Source: Larimichthys crocea
Taxonomy: Eukaryota > Chordata > Actinopteri > Sciaenidae
NCBI RefSeq assembly: GCF_000972845.2
Contig: NC_040021.1
Location: 4,651,969-4,715,968 of the forward strand
DNA length: 64,000 nucleotides
Direction: 5' to 3'
The notes beneath the pieces were generated by a model. The model saw only the letters and a list, made by a program, of their open reading frames with translations. It was not told the origin of the DNA and made no database searches. Both the position numbers and the translations under genes were made by a program. Positions 25,687-36,647 of this stretch are shown piece by piece (within the stretch, counting starts at the first letter, position 1; every line of letters begins with the position of its first letter).

Positions 25687-28600
25687 CTTTAGTGTTTGAG
25701 GGTGCTTGTGTGTGGAGCCCCTTGATTGGACTCTACAGCAGGGGCTGGAGCATTAATGAACACTGCCTGTCACAGTCCCAGTCCTCTTTGCAGATCTCTC
25801 AGCCATCACTCTGGGCGATAGATCAGTGTGGCCTGATCTAAATGGGCTTGCTTTTACTTTCTCTTTTCCCCTCCTCCCTCCTCCCCGGCAGCCTGCACTG
25901 CTGGCTGTAGATCGCAGAGATCAGTGGCGGCATCTAATCCCGGCCTCCCTGCCCCTCCCTCCCTTAAGTGTTTGTTACAGCTATGGGCGGCGGTGTACGA
26001 AATCCAGGACCGAAGAGCAACCAACCGAGTCTCAGACTTCACGGATCGTTCGGTAAGAAGACTTCTGGGAATGAAACATCTCAATGCAGCGCGAGTTTCC
26101 TGTCACGTTTTTAAAAGTTCTTTCTGACAATGAACACTGGCACACCGGAAGCACCTTCGTGTACTTCAATCATTCGCATTCTTTGTCTGTTTGCCACCAA
26201 GAGTTTCAACCAAATGTCACCTTCAGGTCCTCTCGAAATGTGATCAGATGTGACTGATCCACATTAAGTACAATTTCTTTGTTAGTGTCATTACAAATTT
26301 CAATCTTTCAGCCATCAGTTACCTTCACTGGGTCACAGTGGGTGGCCTCCTCAGTTCCTCGTGCCACGATCTCATTAAGGAGTCAAGAAATACATGAAAC
26401 GGGTCTGTGGTGGTGAACATCTCCACTTACAGTCTGGTGTAGCGTGGAAGCATTGTGCAGACTTCACATTTGTGGGCGGGGGGATTAGATTTATTTACAT
26501 TTTGAGGAGAATCAGACACTTTTTTCTGACAACTTCCTGACGAAACTCTAATTATTCCTGTCCAGACGTACCAGGGGAAGCCAATTACAACTAAAAAAGA
26601 AGGAGTCTTGAATGCCGTCATCTACGGTGTATTCAAAAACTGTCATTTCAGTTGTTTACGGCGTTTTATTTCTCCATAACAGCGGTGTGCATGTGTTCTG
26701 AGCCGAAGAGCAGCAAATGTAAACACATTGCAGTTTCACGACACAGCGAGTTTTAAAGGGTGTAGCCAAATTCTATGCTGGAGTCTGAACAGAAAAAAGC
26801 AACAAAAAAAAAAAAAGTGACTGAACAAGCCAAGAATGCACGATTATGGATCGACGAACTCAGCAAAATCTCAGCTTGGGACCACACAGGCTCTGCTTGG
26901 AGTCTGCAAGAACAACAGCACACACCCGGAGAAGAACCCCAGGAAAGAGCACTCATTATGAATATGCAAGGTTACAGTGGAAAGCCGGCTTTTTGTCCTG
27001 ACTTCCATGTTTTATTTAATGAGCCTGGGGTTGGGTTTGACTTGATTTGCATGCGCTTGTTAAAGAATCACCCAGTGCCACTGCTCATTGCCTGCAACAT
27101 CCCCGATATAGAGACATTTTTGATTCCATTTTTTCGCTTGGCTTGTCTGTCAGTTTATGCGAGCAGAAGGACCCCGTGACTCAATTTTCCACCGGAGGAG
27201 GATGCCGGGCTTTCAGATCGAGAGATGGGGGGGTTCTGCCGATTTTCAAAGTGCATGTGCGCATGTGAGCATACGTGTGATCTGAGGTGTGTCGTTTGAA
27301 GCGGCGTGCGTGAGAAAGCAGTGGCTCCCCTGTGAGGGGAAAGCTCTAAAGAGAATAGTGCTGATGTGACGCTGCCCCTCCGATCTCTCAGACTACAGCC
27401 AGATAATACCGACTGAGGAGACGGCAGGACACGAGCTACATGAAACAGCCTAAGAATGTGCAGCCAGCTGGAATACATCTTTTATAAGAGAGGAGGAGAA
27501 GATGTAAAACTCTTTTGTCTCCTTCCCCCTTTTCTAATCTGGGAAATGGCACGGAGGGAAATGTGGCTCGGACCGTACTTTTTAATACCCCCCGGGGCAG
27601 AAATATGTCCCGCTTTGATGATGTCAGTGAGGAGACAGGTCAGCGCTAACGTCACGGACATCAGAGGCCCGTAGCGCTGTGGCGAGATGTCAGACCGGCT
27701 AGCGCCATCGCCGTGTGATGAGGCCTGGACAGACGTGCGGGTGGAGGGGGGGTGGGCAAACGTGACAAGGCAAGCAGAAATGGGGATGATTCAACCCTGC
27801 AGTAAGGATGGAGGCACAGGCGGGGAGAGGCAGGAACAGGAGGGAGGGAGGGAGGATACAGACAGCACATGGAACAGGAGAAGAAAAACTGAAAGGGAGA
27901 GGAAGAGAAAGACGAGGAGGAGAGGGCAGCGGCAGAGATGATCATGATAGGGACAACAAACGGGGAGTCTTTACATACAGTACAGAGCAATTCACCGGGG
28001 AGGAGAAAGGAGGGACGTATTAATAGAGAACGGCGCGGAGTGAATGAAGCACGTTAATGAAACGGGGCGCTCCTGAGCACGGCGAGCAAATGGGAATCGC
28101 TCTGAATAGTCGAACCTCGCAGGCAATAATGAGTGAAAGGCGTGATGACGGGAAGCGAATTAAAAGACGAACAAGTGGACTGAATTAAAGTCGGAATACA
28201 CGAATCGGCAACAAGTCCAAGAAGTGTCCCCACCGCCACCGCCTGCCCATTCTGCCCCACGTGTCTGCTTCAGCGCCGCTGCTCTGTAACGTGAAAAGAA
28301 GCAGCAGCAAATAAACGTATGGTTCTCCCGCAGAACTCGCCGAGTGAATCGGAGTTGCTGTGTGAATGTGAAACAGGGCATTGCAGAACAAGAGAGCACA
28401 TCCTCTGCGAACTTCCACTGAATTATTTAACGAGCTACGTTTTAAAGATATAAAAGTCTGTCTTTCTGTTTTCTGTCGCCGACTGATCCGACGCCACGGC
28501 GATTCAATCTGCGGGCTGTTTGTGAGAGCTTTTTTTGATTTTCCTCTTATGAAACAAATAAGTGTCTGGCAGGTGCTTCACAGGAAAAAAAAAAAAACAG

Positions 28601-28782
28601 AGTGCTGGTGATTATTTGTGTATGGCTATGAATCCAGAAACGCCGACGAGCTACAAGAACTTCTCATGCATGCTTTCTGCCTTCAAAATAAATACTACAT
28701 TTTGAGAAGATGTTTAAATATGTAAACGCTGGTCAAAGTTGGTCAGACAGTTTTCTACATCTTTGCTCATTTATTTGGGTTT

Positions 28783-29030
28783 AGAGCTGCAACGATTAGC
28801 TGTCAACTATTTAATTAATCACCAACAATTCTGATAAACGATTACATTTTTTAACTTCTTATTTGAGAAAAAAAAAAACATCTAAATTCTCCAATTTCTC
28901 CTCTTCGAGTTGGAGTATGTTCTGATTTCTATGACTGTGGACAAAGCAAGACATCTGAGGACATCATCTTGGGATTTTATTGGAGCAAATGATCAATTAA
29001 ATTGAGAAAATCGTTCATTAATTATTTTAT
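28783..29030 (+). mobile_element. Teleost MITE copy, GCTGCAACGATTA family (1 of 4)
   Basis: It starts AGAGCTGCAACGATTAGCTG and contains GTGGACAAAGCAAGACATCTG and GGACATCATCTTGGG before an ATCGTTCATTAATT end. I recognise this layout as a very common short non-autonomous repeat of ray-finned fish, with ATTAATCGATTA-type inverted termini. It is degenerate and non-coding. Confidence 0.6.
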
Positions 29031-30487
29031 ATACATTATACCACCCTTATTTGTTTTTTGGGGGGTTGTTGCATGTTTGTTATGTATGTAAAATGTCAAA
29101 AGGAGAGTGTCAGCTTACACACACCTCACATGTTTCATGACATTTAATTTCATTCTTCCATTCACATGATACTTATGTGTCATATGAAGTCAACTGTAGT
29201 CACTTGGAGTGCGAGTGTAGTTCTTTATTTCCCTTCTCCATGAACCTTGGACGCAGGCGAAGATGTGCCAGAAATCCCTCAAGTGTAATCAGTGACAGAT
29301 TAATGCTAATGAGGACTTTTGTACAAGACATCTTTCACTTTCATTTGGTAATTGCATACTTTGTTACATGGAGCAAGGGGGTGTGGGCGTGGATTGGAAG
29401 GATGCAGGGAGCGCCGTGTGGGCAAAAAAGGTGCAGTGATGACACCGTGGCCATCTGGAAGGCCGGTGGGAGCTGAGGACCTAACAGAGAGAGCAGACCG
29501 CCACCTCATACCGGACCTGATCTCAGGCCAGTGTCCGTCTGTGAGAGGGATTTAGTACAAGGAATATCACTGATATCAAGAGGGTGTGTTCGTGCGGGCC
29601 TCTAATGCGACTCCACAGATCAGCCGGCCGCCTGTGGTTACACAACAGGCCGAGTGGAAGGAAAAAATGGGTTGGGAAATAAAGAAAGCGTGAGAGCGCT
29701 GACAGATGGAGAGGGAGATAAAATGATGAAATCAGATATTATGTGTGTGTCAGATCATATAGACTCTGAACAGAACTAGCGTTCCTTTGATATGATCACA
29801 TGACCTGATCCATTCGTGTTCACGTGTCACAGAAAAGCTTAGAACGAATGGCAGATTTGATTAGGCAGAATGATGCAACAGTGCAGCGAGCAGGGAAGGG
29901 AAAATTCCAGGATGAGGGGGGAAAAAAGGAGCATAATTCCCCCAAAACGTTACAGGGACATGGAGCGTCCTCTTCGGCAGAGACCGCTCCCTTCTACAGC
30001 CGCTGCTTTAAACTTACTGTAGAGATGAATTTGAGCACTTTCTTGCGTTGCCAGACGGAGGAGTTTGGGTTCGGGGGGGTCAGTGAAGGAAAACAAAAGC
30101 TCCACAGTGTGGACAGTCGGGGCCCGGGCTGGCAGGAGCGGGGCAAATCCGCCTGCATGCCAGAGTGCAAGTGGACTAGAACATCTGAGGGGCACCGACA
30201 GTGTCTGCTGATAAGGCACCTACATAACACTTCTTACTCCGGATCTTAAAAAAAAAATTTTTTTAATGAATTATTCTGTTTCAGACACCTCCTGTGATTT
30301 CCATTATGAAATGACTGGTGTGAAAATTCTTTATAGTCCATGTATGAAATCATAAAAATGAAACATGAGGTTTATATCACAGTTAACTTCTGTGAGTGAA
30401 TTTCTGTGACGCGCACTTTCATTTTTCTGAGTGATCCATTTAATTAAATACTCTGCTACTTGTTGGTTTATCTGCACTTTTATTAAG

Positions 30488-30522
30488 TATATATATATAT
30501 ATATATAAATAAATAAATAAAT
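30488..30522. repeat. (TA)n(AAAT)n compound microsatellite
   Basis: About nine TA units followed by four AAAT units. Confidence 0.95.
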
Positions 30523-30816
30523 GCTGCTTTGCAGACACTTTCCATTTGGCTTTCCAGTGTCAGTCCCTTTTTACCGCCCCTCCATTCTCTTTGCCAGCAT
30601 CCTGTAGTCAGCTTTTTTCAAAATTAATCTTTTTTTTTTTTAGACATTATTTGCTCGGCTTGTTAAAAGGATACCTTCACCTTTATGGCCGACCGACTCC
30701 TCGTGCTAGCATTCCCCTCAACTCCCCATGTTGTCATTTCAACCACAGTCGCTTCTTATTCTCAAGGATTTTTGTATGTGGCTGTAAAACAGAAACAACA
30801 CTTGAGTTCTTTCAAC

Positions 30817-31045
30817 TACGGCTGCAACTGTGATTATTATCATAATCTGGTATTTTTTTTCGTTAATCCATTCATCGTTCCATCGCTCCATTTAGTGTCA
30901 CAAAAATAATGAAAAAATAAATAATCATTTTCCAGAGACCAAGGTGAAATCTTCAAACAGCTTGTTTTGTCTCTCAACATTCCAAAACTCAAAGATACTA
31001 AACCGAAGGCAGCAAAAATGATTATTATTGTCTCCATTCATCATT
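30817..31045 (-). mobile_element. Teleost MITE copy, GCTGCAACGATTA family (2 of 4)
   Basis: One end is ACTACGGCTGCAACTGTGAT. The interior includes GCTTGTTTTGTCTCTCAACA and AACTCAAAGATACTAAACCG, the reverse complement of the phrases in the copy at 28783-29030, so orientation is minus. It is non-coding and degenerate. Confidence 0.5.
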
Positions 31046-31904
31046 TGGTGAACAAATCTGTCCAAAAAAAAGCAGTCTGACTTCACATTTAAGAAACCAG
31101 AACCACATATTTGGTCTTTTTTGCTTGGAATTAATAAAACCGTTGCTTACTCTTCAGTCGATTGTAGTCAGCTCTTCATTGCTGCACAAACAAATCATGC
31201 AAAGCTGCAGCACGTGCACTCTGAGCTGTACCCTGCCGTGTTTTGACTGCTTCAGGTTTGCCTCTGCTGTTATTACAGCGCTCGCCTTGAGCACGGTCCG
31301 AGCAGGTCTGACGCGGTCTGGGTCCGTTTGCCTCTTGCAGTGTAGCGCAAACACAATCGTGTACGAAGTGAAGAAAACACACTAGTATGCGCACAAACAT
31401 GTACATAGCGAGGCGCCCCTCGGCTATACAACCGCTCGTCCCTGCCTCCAATATACGTTGTTTATTCGCTGGATCTGAGATGGCCAACAGCATCACGCTG
31501 GTGCAGCCGAGCGTAGCGCTGCACTGGACACACACTCTGTCAACGGCAGTAAGCAAGCAAGCAGAGCGTGCACTGCCAGAGATATGGAGCAACAAATCTA
31601 TACCTCTCACAGAATAGGAGGGTGTGAAAGGAGGAGGGAGAGGGGGGGTCTAGCTACAGTAAATGATAGAATTTGATAAACAGCGGGGGGTCGTGAGGCA
31701 GGTCAGCGCGCCGTTAAGTTATTCCGACAATTTTGATCCATCGCCAGCGGTACTGGGACAAGGCACTGGGCGTCACCTGAGAGGGGTTAAGGAATGGAGG
31801 GAGAAAAAAAAAAGAGAGAGAGAGCTGGCAGGTAGCGTAAAAACAAACAGAGAGCGTCTTTACTGCAGGAGATGAGACGAGATAAGAGACATCTGAGGGA
31901 GAGT

Positions 31905-32000
31905 CTGCTGCTATCGGGACGCGACGGGGAGACGGAGAGGGAGGAGGAACGCACTCCCTGCGGGGGGAGGGGAGGAGGAGGAGGAGGAGGAGGGAAGGGC
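31905..32000 (+). repeat. Purine-rich tract with G-runs
   Basis: Nearly all-purine on the plus strand, including GGGGGGAGGGGAGGAGG and a run of GGA triplets near 31960-31995. At least four G-runs lie close together, giving G-quadruplex or triplex potential. Confidence 0.85.
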
Positions 32001-32327
32001 AACAGGCAGGCGGACGAGCTCATGTAAAACTATGAGAAATGAAACAATAATACAGTCTGACTTGTTGTGATACTTGTGGATTCTTTTGGATATCTGAAAG
32101 TTTGTAAGAGGGAACGAAGTGTTAATACTCTGCACTTTACACTTTACTGTAGGAAGCGGCCGCACAGCGAGGGGAAACGAAGGCCTTTGTTTTAATTAAC
32201 AGTTCAATTATCAGGCAGCTAATGGCCTGGTAAATATAATGGGTTAATAACTCAGCAAGCAAGATTTAATCATCTGATTGTCACTGTGGAGCTGGTGGAA
32301 GTTCCAGTTCACACGTGTTACAGTATG

Positions 32328-32330
<3 letters not shown>

Positions 32331-32358
<28 letters not shown>
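32331..32358. repeat. (TG)14 microsatellite
   Basis: Uninterrupted TG tract. Confidence 0.97.
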
Positions 32359-32362
<4 letters not shown>

Positions 32363-32534
32363 TATACAGTGAAGAGCACAGAGCTGCTTCTGTTAGATTT
32401 TTGTGTGAAACAGAAAAACTGACCCCGCTATCAGCTCTTAGCGGTACATATCAGGAGGTCAATTTTTGGGTAAGCCGATGATCCTGGTGTTTGGCAATGT
32501 GTCATGTTCACAAAGTGGCTGTTAGCAGCTTGTG

Positions 32535-32536
<2 letters not shown>

Positions 32537-32569
<33 letters not shown>

Positions 32570-32576
32570 TGTGTGG
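32537..32576. repeat. (TG)n microsatellite, interrupted
   Basis: A TG tract with GGG interruptions toward its right end. Confidence 0.96.
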
Positions 32577-33224
32577 GTGAGTCAACAGTCCAAAATAAAA
32601 AAGGAAAAAAAATCTCTCAAAAAGGTTATGAACATGGAGATGAGTTTTGGAGTCCTAAAGGTTATGACAGATTTAAGAGTCATGCATGTACAGTGGATTC
32701 TTTTAGATGAAGTATTTCGAATGTGTCCGAGGCCAAATGAGGCAGAGAGGATGCCAACAGCCTTGGAGGAAGGAGCATGTGTCCGGCGTCCACTACCGTT
32801 GTGCCGGGTCACGGATGTCACCTGCTGCAGCAGCCTGCCTCACACCACTCGCCTGCTTTCTAAAACAGCGACTACAACTCTGAAAGCGAATACAAGAAGC
32901 CCGCAGCGCTGTTGGATATCTGGATCCTAAATCGTTGCTTTGTTTGGAAAAACTCTGATCGAACGGAGGTCACAGAAAAAAAGAAATGGGAAATGTTATC
33001 TGAAGCTACCGGCTATGTGACGCCGCCGTGGCCTTGCCAAGCACTGAGACTGCTGTTCCGAGTTCGACCGAGTTAAACGCTGCAGGCCGGTGGGCTGGTA
33101 GCCCCCTTAAACACAGAAAATTAGCCCGTCGAAAGGAACGCATACTTAGATAATGTCAGCCGCGGGAGAAAAACAAAGTGTGAAACCGCCATCCAGCAAA
33201 ATAAATCAAGTACGAGACAAAGGA

Positions 33225-33247
33225 GTGTGTGTGTGTGTGTGTGTGTG
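33225..33247. repeat. (GT)n microsatellite
   Basis: Short uninterrupted GT tract. Confidence 0.95.
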
Positions 33248-33436
33248 GTGAGCATATAGACTGTGCTGATGTTTCAAAGGAGCTTCCTTGCAGTGGTGCG
33301 GTCATCTTTCTGAGAGGGCCTGAAATTCCTTTTGCATGCCTCACCACTTGTTTGCTTGAAAAGCCGAGAACATTTTACCACAGGAATCCTCCGTGGAGAT
33401 TGTTGATGTGTGGATCCTTCTCTCTCTGTCTGTCTT

Positions 33437-33437
<1 letters not shown>

Positions 33438-33475
<38 letters not shown>
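33438..33475. repeat. (CA)19 microsatellite
   Basis: Uninterrupted CA tract. Confidence 0.98.
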
Positions 33476-33477
<2 letters not shown>

Positions 33478-33894
33478 AAATGTGCCCACCCACACATCAC
33501 TGACATTTCTTTTCGGAGCGTCTTTGAATTACCACGCATATTAAGCGAAGCACTGCCGAGACCCCCTTTTTATTATTCCTCTTAATCTCGTGTGTTTACG
33601 AGGTCAGCGGCTGCTCCGACTCCACCCTTCACTCCTCCACTCCTCTCTGGAACAGACAAGCGGTTACACCCAGTCTCCCATGGAGCCTCTGCTGCACTGC
33701 ACTGACAGATCAAGACAGGACAGCATGGCACGCTCCCGCTACACGCCGCCTCCTCTCTCTCTCTCTCAGCACTTACCGCCAACTGAACCCACTTGCTACC
33801 AACTGTGAGTGGCCAGCCAGGCAGTCATGCATGCCAGTCCGTGTTTGTGCGTGTTGGTTGGGATTTTAATTAAGAATCTCGAGTGTTTGTCAAG

Positions 33895-33916
33895 TTTTTT
33901 TTTTTGGGGGGGGGGG
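33895..33916. repeat. T11G11 homopolymer junction
   Basis: Eleven T are followed directly by eleven G. The G run alone is unusual for this window. Confidence 0.95.
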
Positions 33917-34421
33917 TTACATTCGGGCGTCTAATAGTTTGGTTTCCAACAAAAATAAAAAGCGTCACTACGCCTCACACATGTCAGACCATCGGACAGC
34001 ATGTGAAATCGACTCCCCCGTACATTTCCCAAGCTTGCCCACGTCTAAGAAACTACTCCTGTCACTTTCGCGTACATACAACCGAGTGCAACACCACGAA
34101 TCTGAAGAGAGAACCGCGTGTCTTCATTTGAACTATCCATCGCGCCGCGTCCCTCTCTGACTTCTGCCTGACATTTCTGACATGCAAAAGATGATGAAGC
34201 ATACTCAACTCCTGTGCTTGTGCTTTCTAACACAACTCACTTCACTTCACTTCACGTGGGCTGCAGGGTTCTCGCACACGTTCAAGGACAGAGCACTCTC
34301 TAAACAATCGAGCCGATAATGAACTATAAAACTTAGCTCGGTGTAGGGCGTGCTTGTACAAGCTGTTTGGACAAAGCTGGCAGATGTTTTTACTTTTATT
34401 TTAGCTATAAAAAATAAATTT

Positions 34422-34426
<5 letters not shown>

Positions 34427-34456
<30 letters not shown>

Positions 34457-34464
34457 GAGAGAGG
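34427..34464. repeat. (GA)n tract
   Basis: A GA dinucleotide tract with one GTGA interruption. Confidence 0.96.
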
Positions 34465-36356
34465 ACAGCCTTGTTAACTTCAGTCCTATGAGAGTGTCTG
34501 CTTTCCGTCAGTGGACAGTAGTTAATGGCGAACTGCTCTTTTCAAGTTGGAACAGAGTGCTAACACTGAGGTAGGGCTCGTAATATGTTGAGGTAATAAT
34601 CATGATATTCTGGTTCTTTCCCCCCCCGGAAGAAACATCCGAGGGGTACACTCGAGTGAGAAGGCAGGGGCATGAGTGCAACCACTGGCCTGGTGGGTGC
34701 TAGCAACCCCATGCTCCTAATCCCAGTTAAGACAGGCCCGGCAGGCGAGCAGACACAAAGGAGCTCGGTCCAGTGTTAGCGGAATTAAAGCAAAGCCTCT
34801 CCTCTGTTGTTATGCTAATCCACGAGACAATGATTATCTGCGGGGCAACGTTGCCACGGTGATAAACATGGCTCAAGAGTGCCTCAATTAGGGCGACGAT
34901 TGCCAGAGGAGAGCGAGCGAGGCTGATGACGCCGCCGTGGACGGGCGGGGAGGGGGAAGAGAGAGCGCGAGGCGTTTTGTTATTTCAACCGAGTGGATGG
35001 ATGGCTTCACTTTCAACCAGCAGGATGAACTTACAGATGAAGCTCGACCCCCCACAGCTTGACCTCTGCCAGGCTCCATCCTCTTTACGCTGTAAAGACC
35101 CCCCCACACACACACACACTCGCTGGCACAAGTACTTCCATAGTGAACATGTAATTAGCTCTCGAACGCAGACAGGCCGCGTTACTCTGCAGCGACTGTA
35201 AGGTACCGCTCTGACTCTGGGTGACATGTTCTCCGTGCTGTGTGTGAAGTGATGATGAGGATGTCATGCAGGCGCTGTGGCTCGCCTCATTCTTCCTCTA
35301 GCGTGACAGCAGCGGCTGCTCAGGTGGGCTGCTGTGGCTGTTAGAGTTTTTTGTTTAAGCATCGGGAGTTGGGGAGGACAACCATAACACCGGAATCATC
35401 TATAATAATCCTTCATTTACTCCACAAATCAAAGTGAGGAGGCGACTGGTTGTTTTTTTGTTTTTTTTTAAAGCTCCTCGCTGAGCTGATGTGCCAACTT
35501 CGATTCTTTGCTGTTGTCACAAGATCAAAGAAAAAAAAAGAAAAAGAATCAGGCTAAGGGGGAGGTTGTTTTCTGGTTCTGGCTCGTCACACAGCTATTC
35601 CAGATCGCAGATGCATATTTGAAAATCCGGTAGCATTGCGAGGAGCGTCTCCCCGGTCCTCTTCAAAACCGGCCCCGGGTCGCCAGTATACATCCTGCTG
35701 GTTCAGACTACCTCCGGTCCCTCTGCTGCACTTTCCATGAGGACAGTTTCGTCATTTTTTTGGACAGCCTCTTGCTCTTCTCCATCCTCTCCTCTGTCCA
35801 TCGGTGTGTCCCACAGCTCCAACAGCATAATAGGCATTGGACTGCTGTGTCATCTCATTGAGTCCTATTAGGGACTCTTAAATCTGACTGGCATGTTGTT
35901 ACTGCTCTCCCACACCACAGCTAGAACTGAGGAATGGCTCTGCCTTGCGGGGCCCTTTAAAAGTCCTTCTGCATCGATAGCGTTGGCAATAAGGAGCCAG
36001 GTCCGGGTTGTGGTGAAGGGTGGTGCCACGACAACATGGAAATATGAAGAGTGGAATGGGGGAGGAGGTGACACCCCCCGGGGGCTACATGACAGGCATG
36101 TCAGATGCAAATGGTCTCATGCTGCTTTGCTATGGGCTTTGCCATAGGTGAATGCCAATGCTGTCACTCTAACAAGGACTACACAAGCCTAGAGGGGTGC
36201 ATAATAAGCATAAGTGCTGATTAGGGTGGGGTGAAGACGCATCACATCAGTCTGTGACGTCATGGTGAACTTTGGATTTGTGGTTCAACACAGAGGAATC
36301 TCAGTTGTATTTTTTAATATTCTGACCTTGTTAATCTAATATTTCTGAATCAGGGC

Positions 36357-36647
36357 CACCATTTTTTAAAAGGGTACAGTGTATAGGATTTAGCGGTGTA
36401 ATCGCTGCATTGCATTCTCCTCACATCACCTCGAGAAACAGCACTTGAAAAGCTCTGTCCAGATGTAGTTTGTCTGTTCTGGGCTCCTGTAGAAACACGG
36501 TGTTTGAAAATGGCGACCTCCATTGAAGAGGACCCGCTCCCACCAAACAACAAAAACAATTATTTGATTTATTTATTATATTATATTCACATGTCTGCCT
36601 TGATCTGAAAATAGAGGGACCTAATCTTACACAGTGGACCTTTAAGT
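36357..36647. mobile_element. Non-autonomous DNA transposon (MITE) with TTAA ends
   Basis: The left end reads TTAA-AAGGGTACAGTGTATAGG and the right end reads TCTTACACAGTGGACCT-TTAA. The termini form an imperfect inverted repeat (AGGTCCACTGTGTAAGATTAG against AAGGGTACAGTGTATAGGATTTAG) flanked by TTAA on both sides. The interior carries TTTGTCTGTTCTGGGCTCCTG, a phrase I recognise from an abundant percomorph repeat. A TTAA target duplication suggests mobilisation by a piggyBac-type transposase, which is inference. There is no coding capacity. Confidence 0.6.

Larger units (their letters stand above)
25001..35000 (-). other. fut8 intron 1, microsatellite- and MITE-bearing part
   Basis: No exon is recognisable. 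It holds a (TG)20 tract, two copies of a teleost MITE family (28783-29030 and 30817-31045), a TA/AAAT tract, purine-rich runs at about 27835-27930 and 31795-31990, several TG/CA tracts between 32.3 and 33.5 kb, a T11G11 run (33895-33916), a GA tract (34427-34464) and two AT-rich blocks that resemble non-coding regulatory elements (about 32175-32285 and 34770-34905). Confidence 0.6.

Noticed and set aside
29824..30249. 141-codon plus-strand ORF with a plausible-looking N-terminus
   Set aside because: No family recognised, with a minus-strand ORF overlapping it. No flanking splice sites or conservation evidence available.
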